Source of the DNA: Amyelois transitella
Taxonomy: Eukaryota; Arthropoda; Insecta; Lepidoptera; Pyralidae
DNA length: 64,000 nt
Assembly (NCBI RefSeq): GCF_032362555.1
Contig: NC_083519.1
Location: forward strand, 1,939,501-2,003,500
Reading direction: 5' to 3'
The position numbers and the translations under genes were made by a program. Position 1 is the stretch's first letter; the number at the start of each line of letters is the position of its first letter. The notes below the pieces were generated by a model, which worked only from the letters and a program-made list of their open reading frames with translations, ran no database searches and was not told where the DNA came from. This document shows positions 1 through 10,455 of the stretch, one piece after another.

Positions 1-263
1 TTATAAGTAACATTTTCATAGATTACTTCTGTATGTGTACCCATTGAAATACAACCTTATTATTGGTATAGCATACCAGTTTTAATAATTCAGCAAGTAT
101 TCAGGACTCTAAACAGCCAAAAATAAAAAAAATTCTTTCGTAAAGGCATGGCACGCGTACAAAAATATGAAGACACCGATTTGATCGACAGACATTCCTT
201 CACCATTTTGTCCTGCCTTAAGCATCCTGTTATGTTGATATTGACTGCAATTTACACTGTAAT

Positions 264-520
264 GTGTGTTTTCCGGCACCAATACAAAAAAGAATAGGAC
301 CACTCCATCTCTTTCCCATATATGTCGTAAAAGGCGAATAAGGGATAGGCTTACAAACTTGGGATTCTTTTTTAGGCGATGGGTTAGCAACCTGTCACTA
401 TTTGAATCTCAATTCTATCATTACGCCAAATAGCTTAACGTGGCCATTCAGTTTTATCAAGACTGTTGGCTCTGTCTACCCCGCAAGGGATATAGACGTG
501 ACCATATGTATGTATGTATG
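264..520 (+). mobile_element. SLR repeat, full length with 12-bp TSD
   Basis: Head (TTCCGGCACCAATAC) to tail (CCCGCAAGGGATATAGACG, TATGTATG). TTACACTGTAAT at 252-263 and 521-532 is a perfect TSD. Typical SLR marks are GCAACCTGTCACTATTTGAA and a CAGTCTTTTCAAGACTG-like hairpin. Confidence 0.9.
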
Positions 521-1005
521 TTACACTGTAATTATTGCGGATTTCGTGTCTCAACTCGTAAACTCCCAGTAGTTCGGCAGAACATACATATGAGTAACAT
601 GTCACGATACACCGACTTGCTAATTGCTGGACGAGTTAGGGCGTTCAACTTGGGCTCGCCGAGTCGTGTCTATTAATTAAACTTACAGATTTGGTAACTA
701 CATCGTAACTATCTCGTTATGATTACTGAATAGGTTTGCGTTAATTGGTTTTTAAAAAAACAGAACGCTTAATCTCGGATTTAATTATAATCTAAGTCAA
801 ATTAAATTCTGTTCAAGAGGCGAGGGTTGGTACTGAGACGCAGGTTCTACTTAGTTCAGATACCCGTCTCTAATTATGTAAAAGTTTACACTACTGTATT
901 ACAAATTGTTAAATTTTCCATACATAAATAAATACATTGTAACAGATAAGGTTGGAGAGAAAAATAAACAAGTTTTGAATAAAAGTTTAATTGAATCATT
1001 AACAG

Positions 1006-1123
1006 CATCTCAATTCTTTCATAAGCCAAACAGCTGAACGTGGCCTATCTCTAGTCTCTAGTCTTTTTAAGACTGTTGGCTCTGTCTACCCCACAAGGGA
1101 TATAGACGTGGTTATATGTATGT
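1006..1123 (+). mobile_element. SLR, 3' half
   Basis: Starts at ATCTCAATTCTTTCATAAG and ends in the ATAGACGTGGTTATATGTATG tail. Confidence 0.8.
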
Positions 1124-2030
1124 GGCATTTGGAGCGCGGCCTTTAATTTACCGCCTTAAAAAAGGTGGTTCTCAGTTTCATGTTTATGTATGTATGTTTG
1201 GTTGTAAGGTAAGAAGAATGTTTGTATATACATATGTACGTTTGTGCCTAAGTTTGACCCCGTTATCTCGCGTTTCGCTGAACCGATTTTGATGCGGTTT
1301 TCAGAAAAGTGTTAATTACACTTAGGAGAAGATTTTAGAAATTTTATTGACTTCAAAAAGGAGGATATCGATTGGAGGCGGTTCTCTTTTTGCAAAAGTT
1401 TATGTTCTCCAAAAACGTAACAACTTTATTACAAAAGCTTTTTTTATAAACCTTATAGCTTAACTGAAGATATTACATATTTAATACCTACAGAAGCATC
1501 ATTAATAATAAATAAAAGTAATTATAATGGACTGCCTACAAACGATGATCCCGAATCTCGAATTTCAAATTTTTCTTTGCGAACAAGAAAAATAAAATGC
1601 GAAGTTAATTATAACAACGGGAGCTTATGAAAGTCAATTCTGTTCTTATTCAGATTCAAAGTTGCGCGGATGTAAATGTTCCTCCAAATTGTGTTTTGGG
1701 GTGCAATTAAGGTGAAATTAATGTTGTATGAGTGCTTGGGAGTGTGTGGATTATTTCCGAGCGAGCGTTTCAACGCGGTTTTGCTTGTTGGAATTAGGTA
1801 TGTCAGTTAGTTTTGTAGGCAATGCGGTAATTGGAAAGTTGTAGTATCTGCCGCCGTTTTTATCGCGCGAAAAACCATCGTTGTCCCGTTTCACGGCATA
1901 ATAAAAAGCGAAACAGCTATAGTTTTTCGTACGATGAAAACGGCGTCGCGCGTGCCGAATTACGTGGACTGGTAAGACAAGTGATTGTAAGTATGTATAT
2001 GTTATTTGAATGTCTGTCGAAAATTTTATC

Positions 2031-2252
2031 TAGATATAATCACGTCTATATCCCTTGCGGGGTAGATAGAGCCTACCTTTTGTTTGGCTTACTGATAGAA
2101 TTGAGATTCATATAAAGTGACAGGTTGCTAGCCCGTCGCCTAAAAGTAGAATATCAAGTTTATAAGCCTTAGTCGCCTTTTACGACATCCATGGGAAAGA
2201 GTTTGAGTGGTCTTATTCTTTTTTCTATTGGTGCCGGGAACCACACGGCACG
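2031..2252 (-). mobile_element. SLR, nearly full length
   Basis: Reverse copy from CACGTCTATATCCCTTGCGG to CCGGGAACCACACGGCA; tail repeat missing. Confidence 0.85.
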
Positions 2253-2282
2253 ACAAAATTTTATCTATTTCTGAGATATAGG

Positions 2283-2475
2283 TAAATAACCAGCTGCGCT
2301 GTGGGGCTTCGCTCCCGTAAGAATTTCAGAATAAAAGTACCCTATATGTTATTCCAGGTTATATTTTACCCGTTTTGGAAGGATTATAAAATTCATTCCT
2401 GCTGGAAAGAGTGACAAACACACACCCTTACAAACTTTCACATTTATAATATTTGCTGCGCCTCTGGGCTTTGCT
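2283..2475 (+). repeat. CGT-type repeat, diverged
   Basis: GGGGCTTCGCTCCCGTAAG with ACCCTATATGTTATTCCAGG and an ending TTTCACATTTATAATATTTG resemble the CGT family at 42133. Confidence 0.45.
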
Positions 2476-2599
2476 CTCGAGGGAATTTCGGGATAAGAAG
2501 TACTTATTTGGATTTAAAGTTGGCGGCGAATGTAAATTGTGAAAATTTTATTTTGTGGTATAATTAAGGTGGTATTAATATCGTTAGCTTGGATTATCC

Positions 2600-2732
2600 T
2601 TGTAGGCGATGGGATAGCAACCTGTCACTATTTGAATCGCAATTCTATCATTAAGCCCAACAGCTGAACGTGGCCTTTCATTCTTTTGAAGACTGTTGGC
2701 TCTATCTACCCAGTAAGGGATATAAACGTTAT
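2600..2732 (+). mobile_element. SLR, 3' half
   Basis: GGCGATGGGATAGCAACCTG to GGGATATAAACGTT, then poly-A. Confidence 0.8.
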
Positions 2733-2920
2733 TTAAAAAAAAAAAACAATATTCTGCTTATATTGTATAGCACCGTAACTACAATATGTGAACACATAGG
2801 TACACCTGTGAACAAATCGTTTACTCTCCCAATACATTCCTCAAAGAAACAGCCATAGAATAGTTCTTGAACGATAACCACTCAGAACTCTATTCAGACG
2901 TAGTGGAGTCAATAAATGCC

Positions 2921-3420
2921 ACATCCATTCCTGCATCGCACTCGCCACGTCAAAGGAAAATCTCTGTATTTTATACGACTCCAATTGATTTGTTTCCGTT
3001 TGACCGCTCCAGCTCGCTCCATTTTGGTTTCGAAATAAAAATAGCACAGGTGGAAAATTTTGTGGAATTGCATTCAGGTTTGTCTTATATATGTAATTTT
3101 ATGTCAAAATACTGAAACTTATAAAATATAATAAGATTTTGGCTGAACTATTTTTTTTTAACTATATTTGGATTATAACTAACTACTAAATTCGATGACA
3201 AAAATTGGTAAAGACAAAACCTACGTATAAGCTATCTTGGGAAATGAGAATTATAATGACTGGTGCCATAAAAGTAACTTTTATATTATATAAATGATCA
3301 ATTCAAAATATATCTTCACTCGCAACGTTAAAGGAAAATATTTGTATTTAGTACGACCTAAATTGATTTGTTTGACGGCCTCTGCTTGCTCCCTTTTAGT
3401 TTCCAAGTAATTGCTGGCTT
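2921..3420 (+). repeat. Two diverged direct copies of an unknown ~115-bp sequence
   Basis: About 2921-3040 and 3301-3418 share CGTCAAAGGAAAATCTCTGT-like and CAATTGATTTGTTTCCGTTT-like segments. No known family recognised. Confidence 0.5.
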
Positions 3421-4160
3421 AAATTAGCTACATTAGCTGCAAGGGTTTGTGTGTTTTGATTTTTTGTAGTACATTTATTAAGGCAGGATCGTCAAGTAGT
3501 ATGTGGTGACGGTCTTGTATTCTTTATGAAGTATTTTATTTATTTATGTCTACTTCAGCCTACGCCTACACTAACAGAATGTACTCCTATACATAAGTAA
3601 AGGAGTAAGCTTATGTACACTTTATAATATACGTAATATTGATGACAGCCTCTGCTTATAAAAGAAATCTGTTAGTAGGGACGAAGTCATCGGGCACAAC
3701 AAGAACCGACCGTCCAATTTATTGAAATGAAGGGTTCAAATGGGATTCTGCGGTTCGTTTAGACATGTTTGCTGCACGTTTCGCAGTTTAATACCGCTAT
3801 TAATGCTTCTTTGATCTGAAGCTACGTACTGTTGACTATCGCCAGCATTTAAATTTGCTACACTACTAGAATATTTAAACACCTAAAGTGGTTTCTGAAA
3901 CGCGCCAGCAAGAGTTCTCGTTTTGCACATTATTTTTGAGGTAATATATTTTGTTTAATAGCTCTGTTTCGCTTTTATATTCATTAATTTTATGGTGAAA
4001 GAAACGTGTGTTGTATGTGTTGTCACGTTCTTCGATCGTAAATGGAACATGTGAGTATATTACCGAAAGTTGTTAGATATATTAGAAAGATATTGGATGC
4101 AAAAGAAATTATAGACGTTGTAAATCAGTTGCCTATTGATATAATATAAAAAAGTTAAAT

Positions 4161-4308
4161 AGAGTACCCAAACTGTCGAGCTTGCATGAAAAGAGTTATG
4201 AATGTGGATGAAGCGAAAGAAGTATGCAGATATCGTAGCAAGTGGAAAGATGTAGTCTCTGCTTACCTCTCCGGGAAAAAGGCGTGATTTTATATAATGT
4301 ATGTAAGT
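4161..4308 (+). mobile_element. RTE LINE 3' end, diverged
   Basis: Matches the last ~125 bp of the LINE (GAGCTTGCATGAAAAGAG, then GGCGTGATTTTATATAATG) with many substitutions. Upstream of gene 1. Confidence 0.75.
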
Positions 4309-4643
4309 TAATAAGCAATACCTCAACAAGAATAAAATATGTAAAACTTTTTTCGTAATCATAATAAATGTTACGTATTTCTTTGGAAGAAACGTAGTAT
4401 TCCTGTATAGCAGAGACTTTAATAAGACTCCTCAATAAAGACAGATAACAAAAAAAGCCCTTCAAATAATTCATATCCGAAATCTTTTCGCATAAATTAC
4501 ATTGAAATATCTCCGTACACAGTCGCTACGTGAGCGAACACCGCTAACTGGGCCGTGTGGATCCGAAATCGCGGGAAAACATAACGGTTCATTAAACAAA
4601 CGCCTAAGGCTCTGAACAAACATACATTCCAACTTCTACATCA

Positions 4644-7600
4644 ATGAGAGTTACACGCGACACAAAAACTCTCGTCATGTTGTTACAACTAATTTGGTTG
4701 AGTTTTTTCACGACGATTGGAGCGCACCGTCAGAAGAGGTACCTCGTCTACCCAGACGGAGGGCCCGCCAGAACTCAGGTACATTTTAACACAAATCCCA
4801 TGTAAATTTGCTCAACCTAGCTGATTTAACTTAAGTAAATGATGTTTCCTTTGCACTCCGGCGCTTAACGAAGCCCGGTATTTTTTTTTTGTTACAATCC
4901 AAATGCAATTAGGCACTTTGTGTTCGTTCGGAGTTAAAGATTTTGCTGTAGCTTTTTGTGTCGAGTTATTGAATTGTTTATTTTGAAGAGGTTTAATTGA
5001 ATTCCGGTTTGTACACAACTTATTATTCTATTCGCGTCGCAATGGTTATTTGGGACAAAGGACATGATATTAGACCGGTTAAGTAAATTAATTCTCTAAC
5101 AAAAGGGTGTCAGACTGCTGAGAATAAGAAAACTTTTTCAAAGTCTTTTCGAGTGAAGTATTTATTAGAAAACGCTGGAATGAGAATGAGAGTGAGTCAC
5201 GATATGAAATCGGTAGTTCAAAGAGCAAATATAATGCACCTTACAAAATCTGTAGTTGGAAAGAGGTATATGAGCCAGATTGGACTATCGGCTTTGTTAA
5301 CAGTGCCAAGAAGTTTGAGAAGGAATATTTTTTGGATACGATCCTGATCTCTTTGCCAGCCACGCAACCGTGTCAAAGGCCAGGGTATTAATGACATCAT
5401 CATAATTAATTAATGTCAATCACCAAAGCTGTTTGATTAGATATTAAATGATAAAGCGTCGCTCTATGTATGTCTCATAAAATTGACTATATCTACATAT
5501 TTATTATTATCCTTACTCAAAACTTAGGTCAAATAACAAAGTATTCTTAACATCTTCATCAAAATCCAATAAGGTTTTAATTCCACTGTCTTATTGTCTA
5601 AACTCGTTAGAATTTCGTTTGTGTCGAATACTTGTTCTTTGTTCAGAGTTTCCAGAATGCTGAAGTAGATTTACAGTCCAATTAAAGGATTCCTTTTTTG
5701 GAGTACAAATTAAAGTGAGGAGTTTTACAATTTACTACCTCTTAAGGTAAACTTTGGACATAAAATACCTTGAGACGCAACAAGTATAAACATTTAATAG
5801 AGTATTTCAAATTGAGAAGTTGGAGAATGGATAATGAGCAGCTTTGTATAGAAATCTTGTTTATAATAAATCCTTGTGTGTGGAAACGTCTTGAACAGAC
5901 CATACAAATATTGTTAATTCGAAAGAAAAGACAAACAAAGACATTGGTTGCCTTTCTTTCTCATTAAAATTATGTAAGTGATGACAGATAAATGTTTTTT
6001 AGACCTTTTAAGCGATACAAATTTTATCAGTTGTAAAAGCACTTTAGACACATACCTAATCTAACCTGTATTTTTAGTTTATCATTGGTTTGGGTGTACC
6101 AGTGGATCTGAAAGAAGCTTCAGTCACCGTGGGCACGGTAATAAAGTTTCAATACGATTTACCAACAAACAGTTCAGAATATACAAGCAGAATTTATGGT
6201 TTTGCCAATACCGTTTCAAGAGACATGGACGAGAGTATGGATATTGACGAAAATAATACTGAAATTGGTGAAGCTAAAGACATTGATTCAAATAACGTTT
6301 TAGAAGATGATTTTGATAATGTAAATAATACTTTAGTTGATATTAAGTTTGAGGATAGAAGAAAAAGATCTCTTGTATATACTGAAGGTGGAATATTCAA
6401 TGATAATGGGGTAGAAAGCACAGAATTAAGCCTTGAAGAAGCAATAAGAAGACAGGAAATTATTGATCAGAACAACTTAGAGGAGCAAGAGCCGCAAAGG
6501 ATGAATAGATGGGATTTTTATAAAATCCTTGAGCATATGGCAGAAAGGTCAGTATTAATAAAATTTATGCATTATAATATGAGTGAATACGGACTAAAGG
6601 CCCAAACTTAATTTTAAACTTGGGAATTTTCTTACAGCTAGCAACCTGTCACTACTTTAATTTAAATTACTTCACTTTCATATTTTTAATGACCCCAGTT
6701 TTGTAGAATATGTCAAAAATTATTCAAAATTATTTAAAAAAGTTTGCAGGCAAGCCAAGTCTTTTCACATTAGTAGTAAAATAAACAACGCACCAAATCA
6801 AACACGCAAAATCAAAGATAGAGACAGTATTAAACAAATTGCATCCGGTAACAAAAAATTTTCTGATCATATAATAGATACTGAATCCTAAAAATATTTG
6901 CAGGTACGGTTATTCTGGACGACCGTGCTTGCTGCGAACAATTTGCGAAGCGGCCGAGGTGCCTTTCACTCACGAGAACGGCTTGCTCGCTGAAATTGGA
7001 CATATATTATTCACGTAAGTAAATCTAGAGCTTATTCATACGCGGTAAATATGTGTGTAAGGATAATGAGGTTTTGAAGCGATGTTATTGCTTTATCTTT
7101 TAAAATGAGGTTTTAGTATGCGTTGGTATCGTTATCCGTGTGGTTCCCGGCAGGGCTGTGTGGTTCCCGGCACCGATACAAAAAAGAATAGGACCATTCC
7201 ATCTCTTTCCCATGGATGTCGTAAAAGGCGACTAAGGGATAGGCTTGCAAACTTGGCATTTTTCTAGGCGATGGGCTAGCAACCTGTTACTATTTGAATA
7301 TCAATTCTATCATTAAGCCAAAAAGCTGAACTTGGCCATTCAGTCTTTTCAAAACTGTTGGCTCTGACTACCCCGCAAGGGATATAGACGTGACCATGTG
7401 TATGTTATCCGCCGGGTGTTACTCCTGGCTGTGTGCTCTTCAGAAATATGAGGTCAGGTTAAAAGACACCTATGCGTCGCCATTGCCATTAGACTATTTA
7501 CAAGATAGCTATCTATCTTGCTAAAAATCGTTTAAATATGTAGGTATTGTGTTCTTTTCATTCTCGCAAAAATCACCAGAAAAGTTTTGACAATGTTTAT

Positions 7601-7968
7601 ATCCTTGGTTGATCACAGATAAAAATATTTTTTGGTCACTTCTAAAGCACCTTTTCGATGACTGATTCACTCGAAAATGCTTATGACACAGTTTTAGAGC
7701 GTAGCGTAGGACCTTACTGCCGGAATCCATTTGTAATGGACAAAAAGCAAAAATAGCCTTATTTATTTCTTTTATTCATATATCCAGTCCATCAACAACT
7801 AAAGACGCGCTGTCCCACCACACCGACAACGAGTACCACGCAGCCGAGCGCCTGGGAAGAGAAGCCGGGGGAAACTGCGAGACTCTATTCCCTGAGTGCG
7901 AGGGTTCCATCCTAGAGACCTTCACTGAGATAGGAGTCGACACGTTGCATAAATTTGGACTGTTTTAA
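4644..7968 (+). CDS. DM4/DM12 family secreted protein, gene 1 (4 exons)
   Basis: Exons 4644-4778, 6078-6547, 6904-7014 and 7788-7968, all with GT/AG introns (phases 0, 2, 2), join into one frame of 298 codons plus stop. An in-frame ATG at 4677 is an equally good start and gives a cleaner signal peptide (MLLQLIWLSFFTTIGA). Exon 1 ends with the basic cluster RQKR and YLVYPDGG. Exon 2 holds FIIGLGVPVDL and an acidic stretch rich in D, E and N, then a second basic cluster DRRKRS and RWDFYKILEHMAER. Exon 3 has CLLRTICEAAE, a CX5C motif. Exon 4 has NCETLFPEC, a CX6C motif. These are hallmarks of DM4/DM12, a family of secreted insect proteins of unknown function. The acidic stretch of about 80 residues makes this member longer than gene 2. 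AATAAA at 7967-7972 overlaps the stop. Family assignment is firm; function is not known. Confidence 0.92.
7136..7407 (+). mobile_element. SLR with partly duplicated head
   Basis: The head GTGTGGTTCCCGGCA occurs twice in a row before the rest of a full SLR. Intron 3 of gene 1. Confidence 0.88.
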
Positions 7969-8098
7969 TAAAACCTTAGACTTGTTTTGTTCTTTTGTTT
8001 TTAATCCATGGATTTTTTTTATTACGTACTTATACGTAATTTGCCTATATGAAGTTTTTTTGGCTTCTGGTTAAATTTTCACGGCAAAGTGGATATAC

Positions 8099-8226
8099 AT
8101 AGATTAACATCCAAGACCCGGGCCAATCAGAGAAAGTTCGTTTCTCATCATGCCCTGGCCGGGATTCGAACCCGGGACCTCCGGTGACACAGACAAGCGT
8201 ACTACAGCTGCGCCACAGAGGCCGTC
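8099..8226 (-). mobile_element. SINE-A, tRNA-derived
   Basis: On the minus strand, GGCCTCTGTGGCGCAGCTG (box A) and CCGGGTTCGAATCCCGGCC (box B), then a body with CTGATTGGCCCGGGTCTTGG. Between genes 1 and 2. Confidence 0.8.
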
Positions 8227-8249
8227 GAATCCTGTTACCAATCCCCTTA

Positions 8250-8480
8250 TTCACGAACGTTCTTCTTCTTCCTCTTGGCGTTAGTTATGGTTACATCCTC
8301 ACCACTCTAAAAAGGACCCTTGGGTTCGCCCTTGACCATGGATCCTGCATTGGGTTAGGTTTTTACATGGAGCGACTTCGCAAGCTTTGCAGGGGAATCG
8401 AACTCATATTGCATCATGGTTACACAATCAGTGGCCTGAATGTGAGGGTTTCCTCACGATATTTCCCTTACCGCAAGAGT
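8250..8480 (-). mobile_element. SINE-B, 3' part
   Basis: Carries ACCATGGATCCTGCATTGGG, GAGCGACTTCGCAAGC and GGTTTCCTCACGATATTTCC, the SINE-B body in reverse. Confidence 0.7.
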
Positions 8481-8504
8481 ATTGGTTACTACGTAAACAG
8501 ATGG

Positions 8505-8780
8505 GTGCCGTGTGGTTCCCGGCACCAATACAAAAAAGAATAGGACCACTCCCATCTCTTTCCCATGGATGTCGTAAAAGGCGACTAAGGGATAGACTTT
8601 TGTAAGCTTGTACTTGGGATTCTTTTTAGGCGATGGGCTAGCAACCTGTCACTATTTGAATCTCAATTCTATCACTAAGCCAAATAGCTGAACGTGATCA
8701 TTCAGTCTTTTCAAGACTGTTGGCTCTGTCTACCCCGCAAGGGATATAGACGTGACCATATGTATGTATGTATGTATGTT
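8505..8780 (+). mobile_element. SLR, full length
   Basis: Complete head and a long (TATG)n tail. GTAAACAGATG before and GTTAACAGATG after form a near-perfect TSD. Confidence 0.9.
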
Positions 8781-8804
8781 AACAGATGTATACATAACTC
8801 AGAA

Positions 8805-8850
8805 AATAGTTATTGGTACACGGCCGAGGCGGGATTTGAACCGCTGCCCA
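8805..8850 (-). mobile_element. SINE-B head fragment
   Basis: ACGGCCGAGGCGGGATTTGA is the reverse of the SINE-B box B region. Confidence 0.55.
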
Positions 8851-9323
8851 GACGCATTACTAGCGCATTTCAACTGGTACATTTATCGTTTGACTTGACC
8901 AGGTATATGTCTTTATTAACCTCTGACTCTATCTTTGAGGTACATCGCAGAGTTAGACATATAAAAGAAAGAGGAACGCATTAACTTGTTAACATTTGTG
9001 ACTCGACCCCTAGGTTAGAAGTAAGCTCCGTGTTACTGCAATTTCCACTTCAGGGTTGAAGTCATACTCGCGTAGATAGATTCCGGAATCTCATTAGCGT
9101 TTGCATCCAGGACAAAACGCCTAACAACGCCTGAATTATTCCAAAAAGTATAACAGCTGCTTTCCATTCCATTAAGAAATGAACTGTTCAGGAGCTTATC
9201 ATAATAAGCTCTCGTCATAATGAATAATAATTCGGTAAAACTAGTCTAGACACGCAGAAAATATATTAACCCCGGGCAGAAAAATATTACATTAATCTGC
9301 TTTTTTTCTTTATTATTTTCAGT

Positions 9324-9590
9324 GCCGTGCCGTGTGGCGCCAATAGAAAAAAGAATATAATTATATATCATCATACCATATCTTTCCCGTGCATGTTGTA
9401 AAGGGGGACTAAGGGATAGGATTATAAACTTAGGATTCTTCTTTTAGGTGACGGGCTTGCAACCTGTCATTTTATATGAATCTCAATTTTATCAGTATGA
9501 GCCAATCAGCTGATTGTGGCCTATCAGTATTCACAAGACTGTTGGCTCTGTCCAGCCCGCAAGGGATAAACACGTGATTTTATGTATACC
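9324..9590 (+). mobile_element. SLR, diverged
   Basis: Recognisable from GTGCCGTGTGGCGCCAATAG to CCCGCAAGGGATAAACACG with many changes. Confidence 0.8.
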
Positions 9591-9889
9591 GGTGCAATTA
9601 AGGCAAAGAAAAATACAGTGAGAAGTTAATTAAATTCAAAGAAGAATAAAAATGTATTTAAATTTATTACAAAAGATTGCATAAATTTTATCAGTTACCA
9701 ATGAAAAATAAAGAAATACAGTGAACTGATACATCAGATTCATAGTGAACCAAAAGCTGCAGTTCAATCTTTCTTCAAAAAAGGCAAAGGTGATAGAGAT
9801 TTTCAATTAAATAACTAATCTAAACTAAATTCAGTTATTTTAATATTACTTTGTGATTAAGCAACTACAGATAGCACCACCCCATATCT

Positions 9890-10110
9890 TACCATGAGTA
9901 CCGTAAAAGGCGATGAAGGGAGGACGGCAGTAGCGCCTCCTACGCTGATAAGACAACGTGGTCTAGAATCAATAGAAACTGCGATAACCAACTCGCTTCC
10001 CCACCCTAGTGATGGGTAAAATCCCTCTATTTATGGGGAAGTCCAGCAGTCGAATTTTATGGGCTGTTAAGGTAAGGATGATGTCGTTTGGGATATTCCC
10101 ATAAGGGTGA
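9890..10110. repeat. Unclassified repeat-like segment
   Basis: GC-richer block (GCGCCTCCTACGCTGATAAG, then GAAGTCCAGCAGTCG) of a style common in lepidopteran retroposon 3' ends. Only one copy seen here, so the call is weak. Confidence 0.3.
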
Positions 10111-10168
10111 AGTTGAAATAAGAGCTAGCAATGAAAATAGGTACAGTACACCAATAATATATATACGC

Positions 10169-10350
10169 ATACATTCATACATATGGTCACGTCTATATCC
10201 CTTGCGGGGTAGACAGAGCCAACAGTCTTGAAAAGACAGAATGGCTTCGTTCGCTATTTGGCTTAATGATAGAATTGAGATTCAAATAGTGACAGGTTGC
10301 TAACCCATCGCCTAAAAAAGAATCCCAAGTTTGTGAGCCTATCCCTTATA
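10169..10350 (-). mobile_element. SLR, 3' part
   Basis: Tail (ATACATATGGTCACGTCTAT) to CCTATCCCTTATA; the head is lost. Just downstream of gene 2. Confidence 0.85.
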
Positions 10351-10455
10351 ATATATATATATATATGTTGAACCTTCCGGGACGCGCGTTAACAATTTTT
10401 GTGTTTAGGGACGCAGACTGGAATATCAAATTTTTAAATCACTACATTAGATAAG

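Larger units (their letters stand above)
533..4643. other. Intergenic region upstream of gene 1
   Basis: No gene found. It holds the SLR and LINE fragments listed separately, a 1120-1500 stretch that looks like decayed repeat (GCTGAACCGATTTTGATGCG), and a piece near 1830-1930 (AATAAAAAGCGAAACAGC) shared with 49.25 and 62.8 kb. The rest is unique AT-rich DNA. Confidence 0.6.

Noticed and set aside
109-390. Minus-strand reading frame of 93 codons
   Set aside because: Most of it is the reverse of an SLR copy; similar frames appear in other SLR copies.
8160-8226. tRNA gene on the minus strand
   Set aside because: Box A and B are present but there is no paired acceptor stem, and the same sequence with a long non-tRNA body recurs at 14.6 and 31.5 kb, so it is a SINE head.
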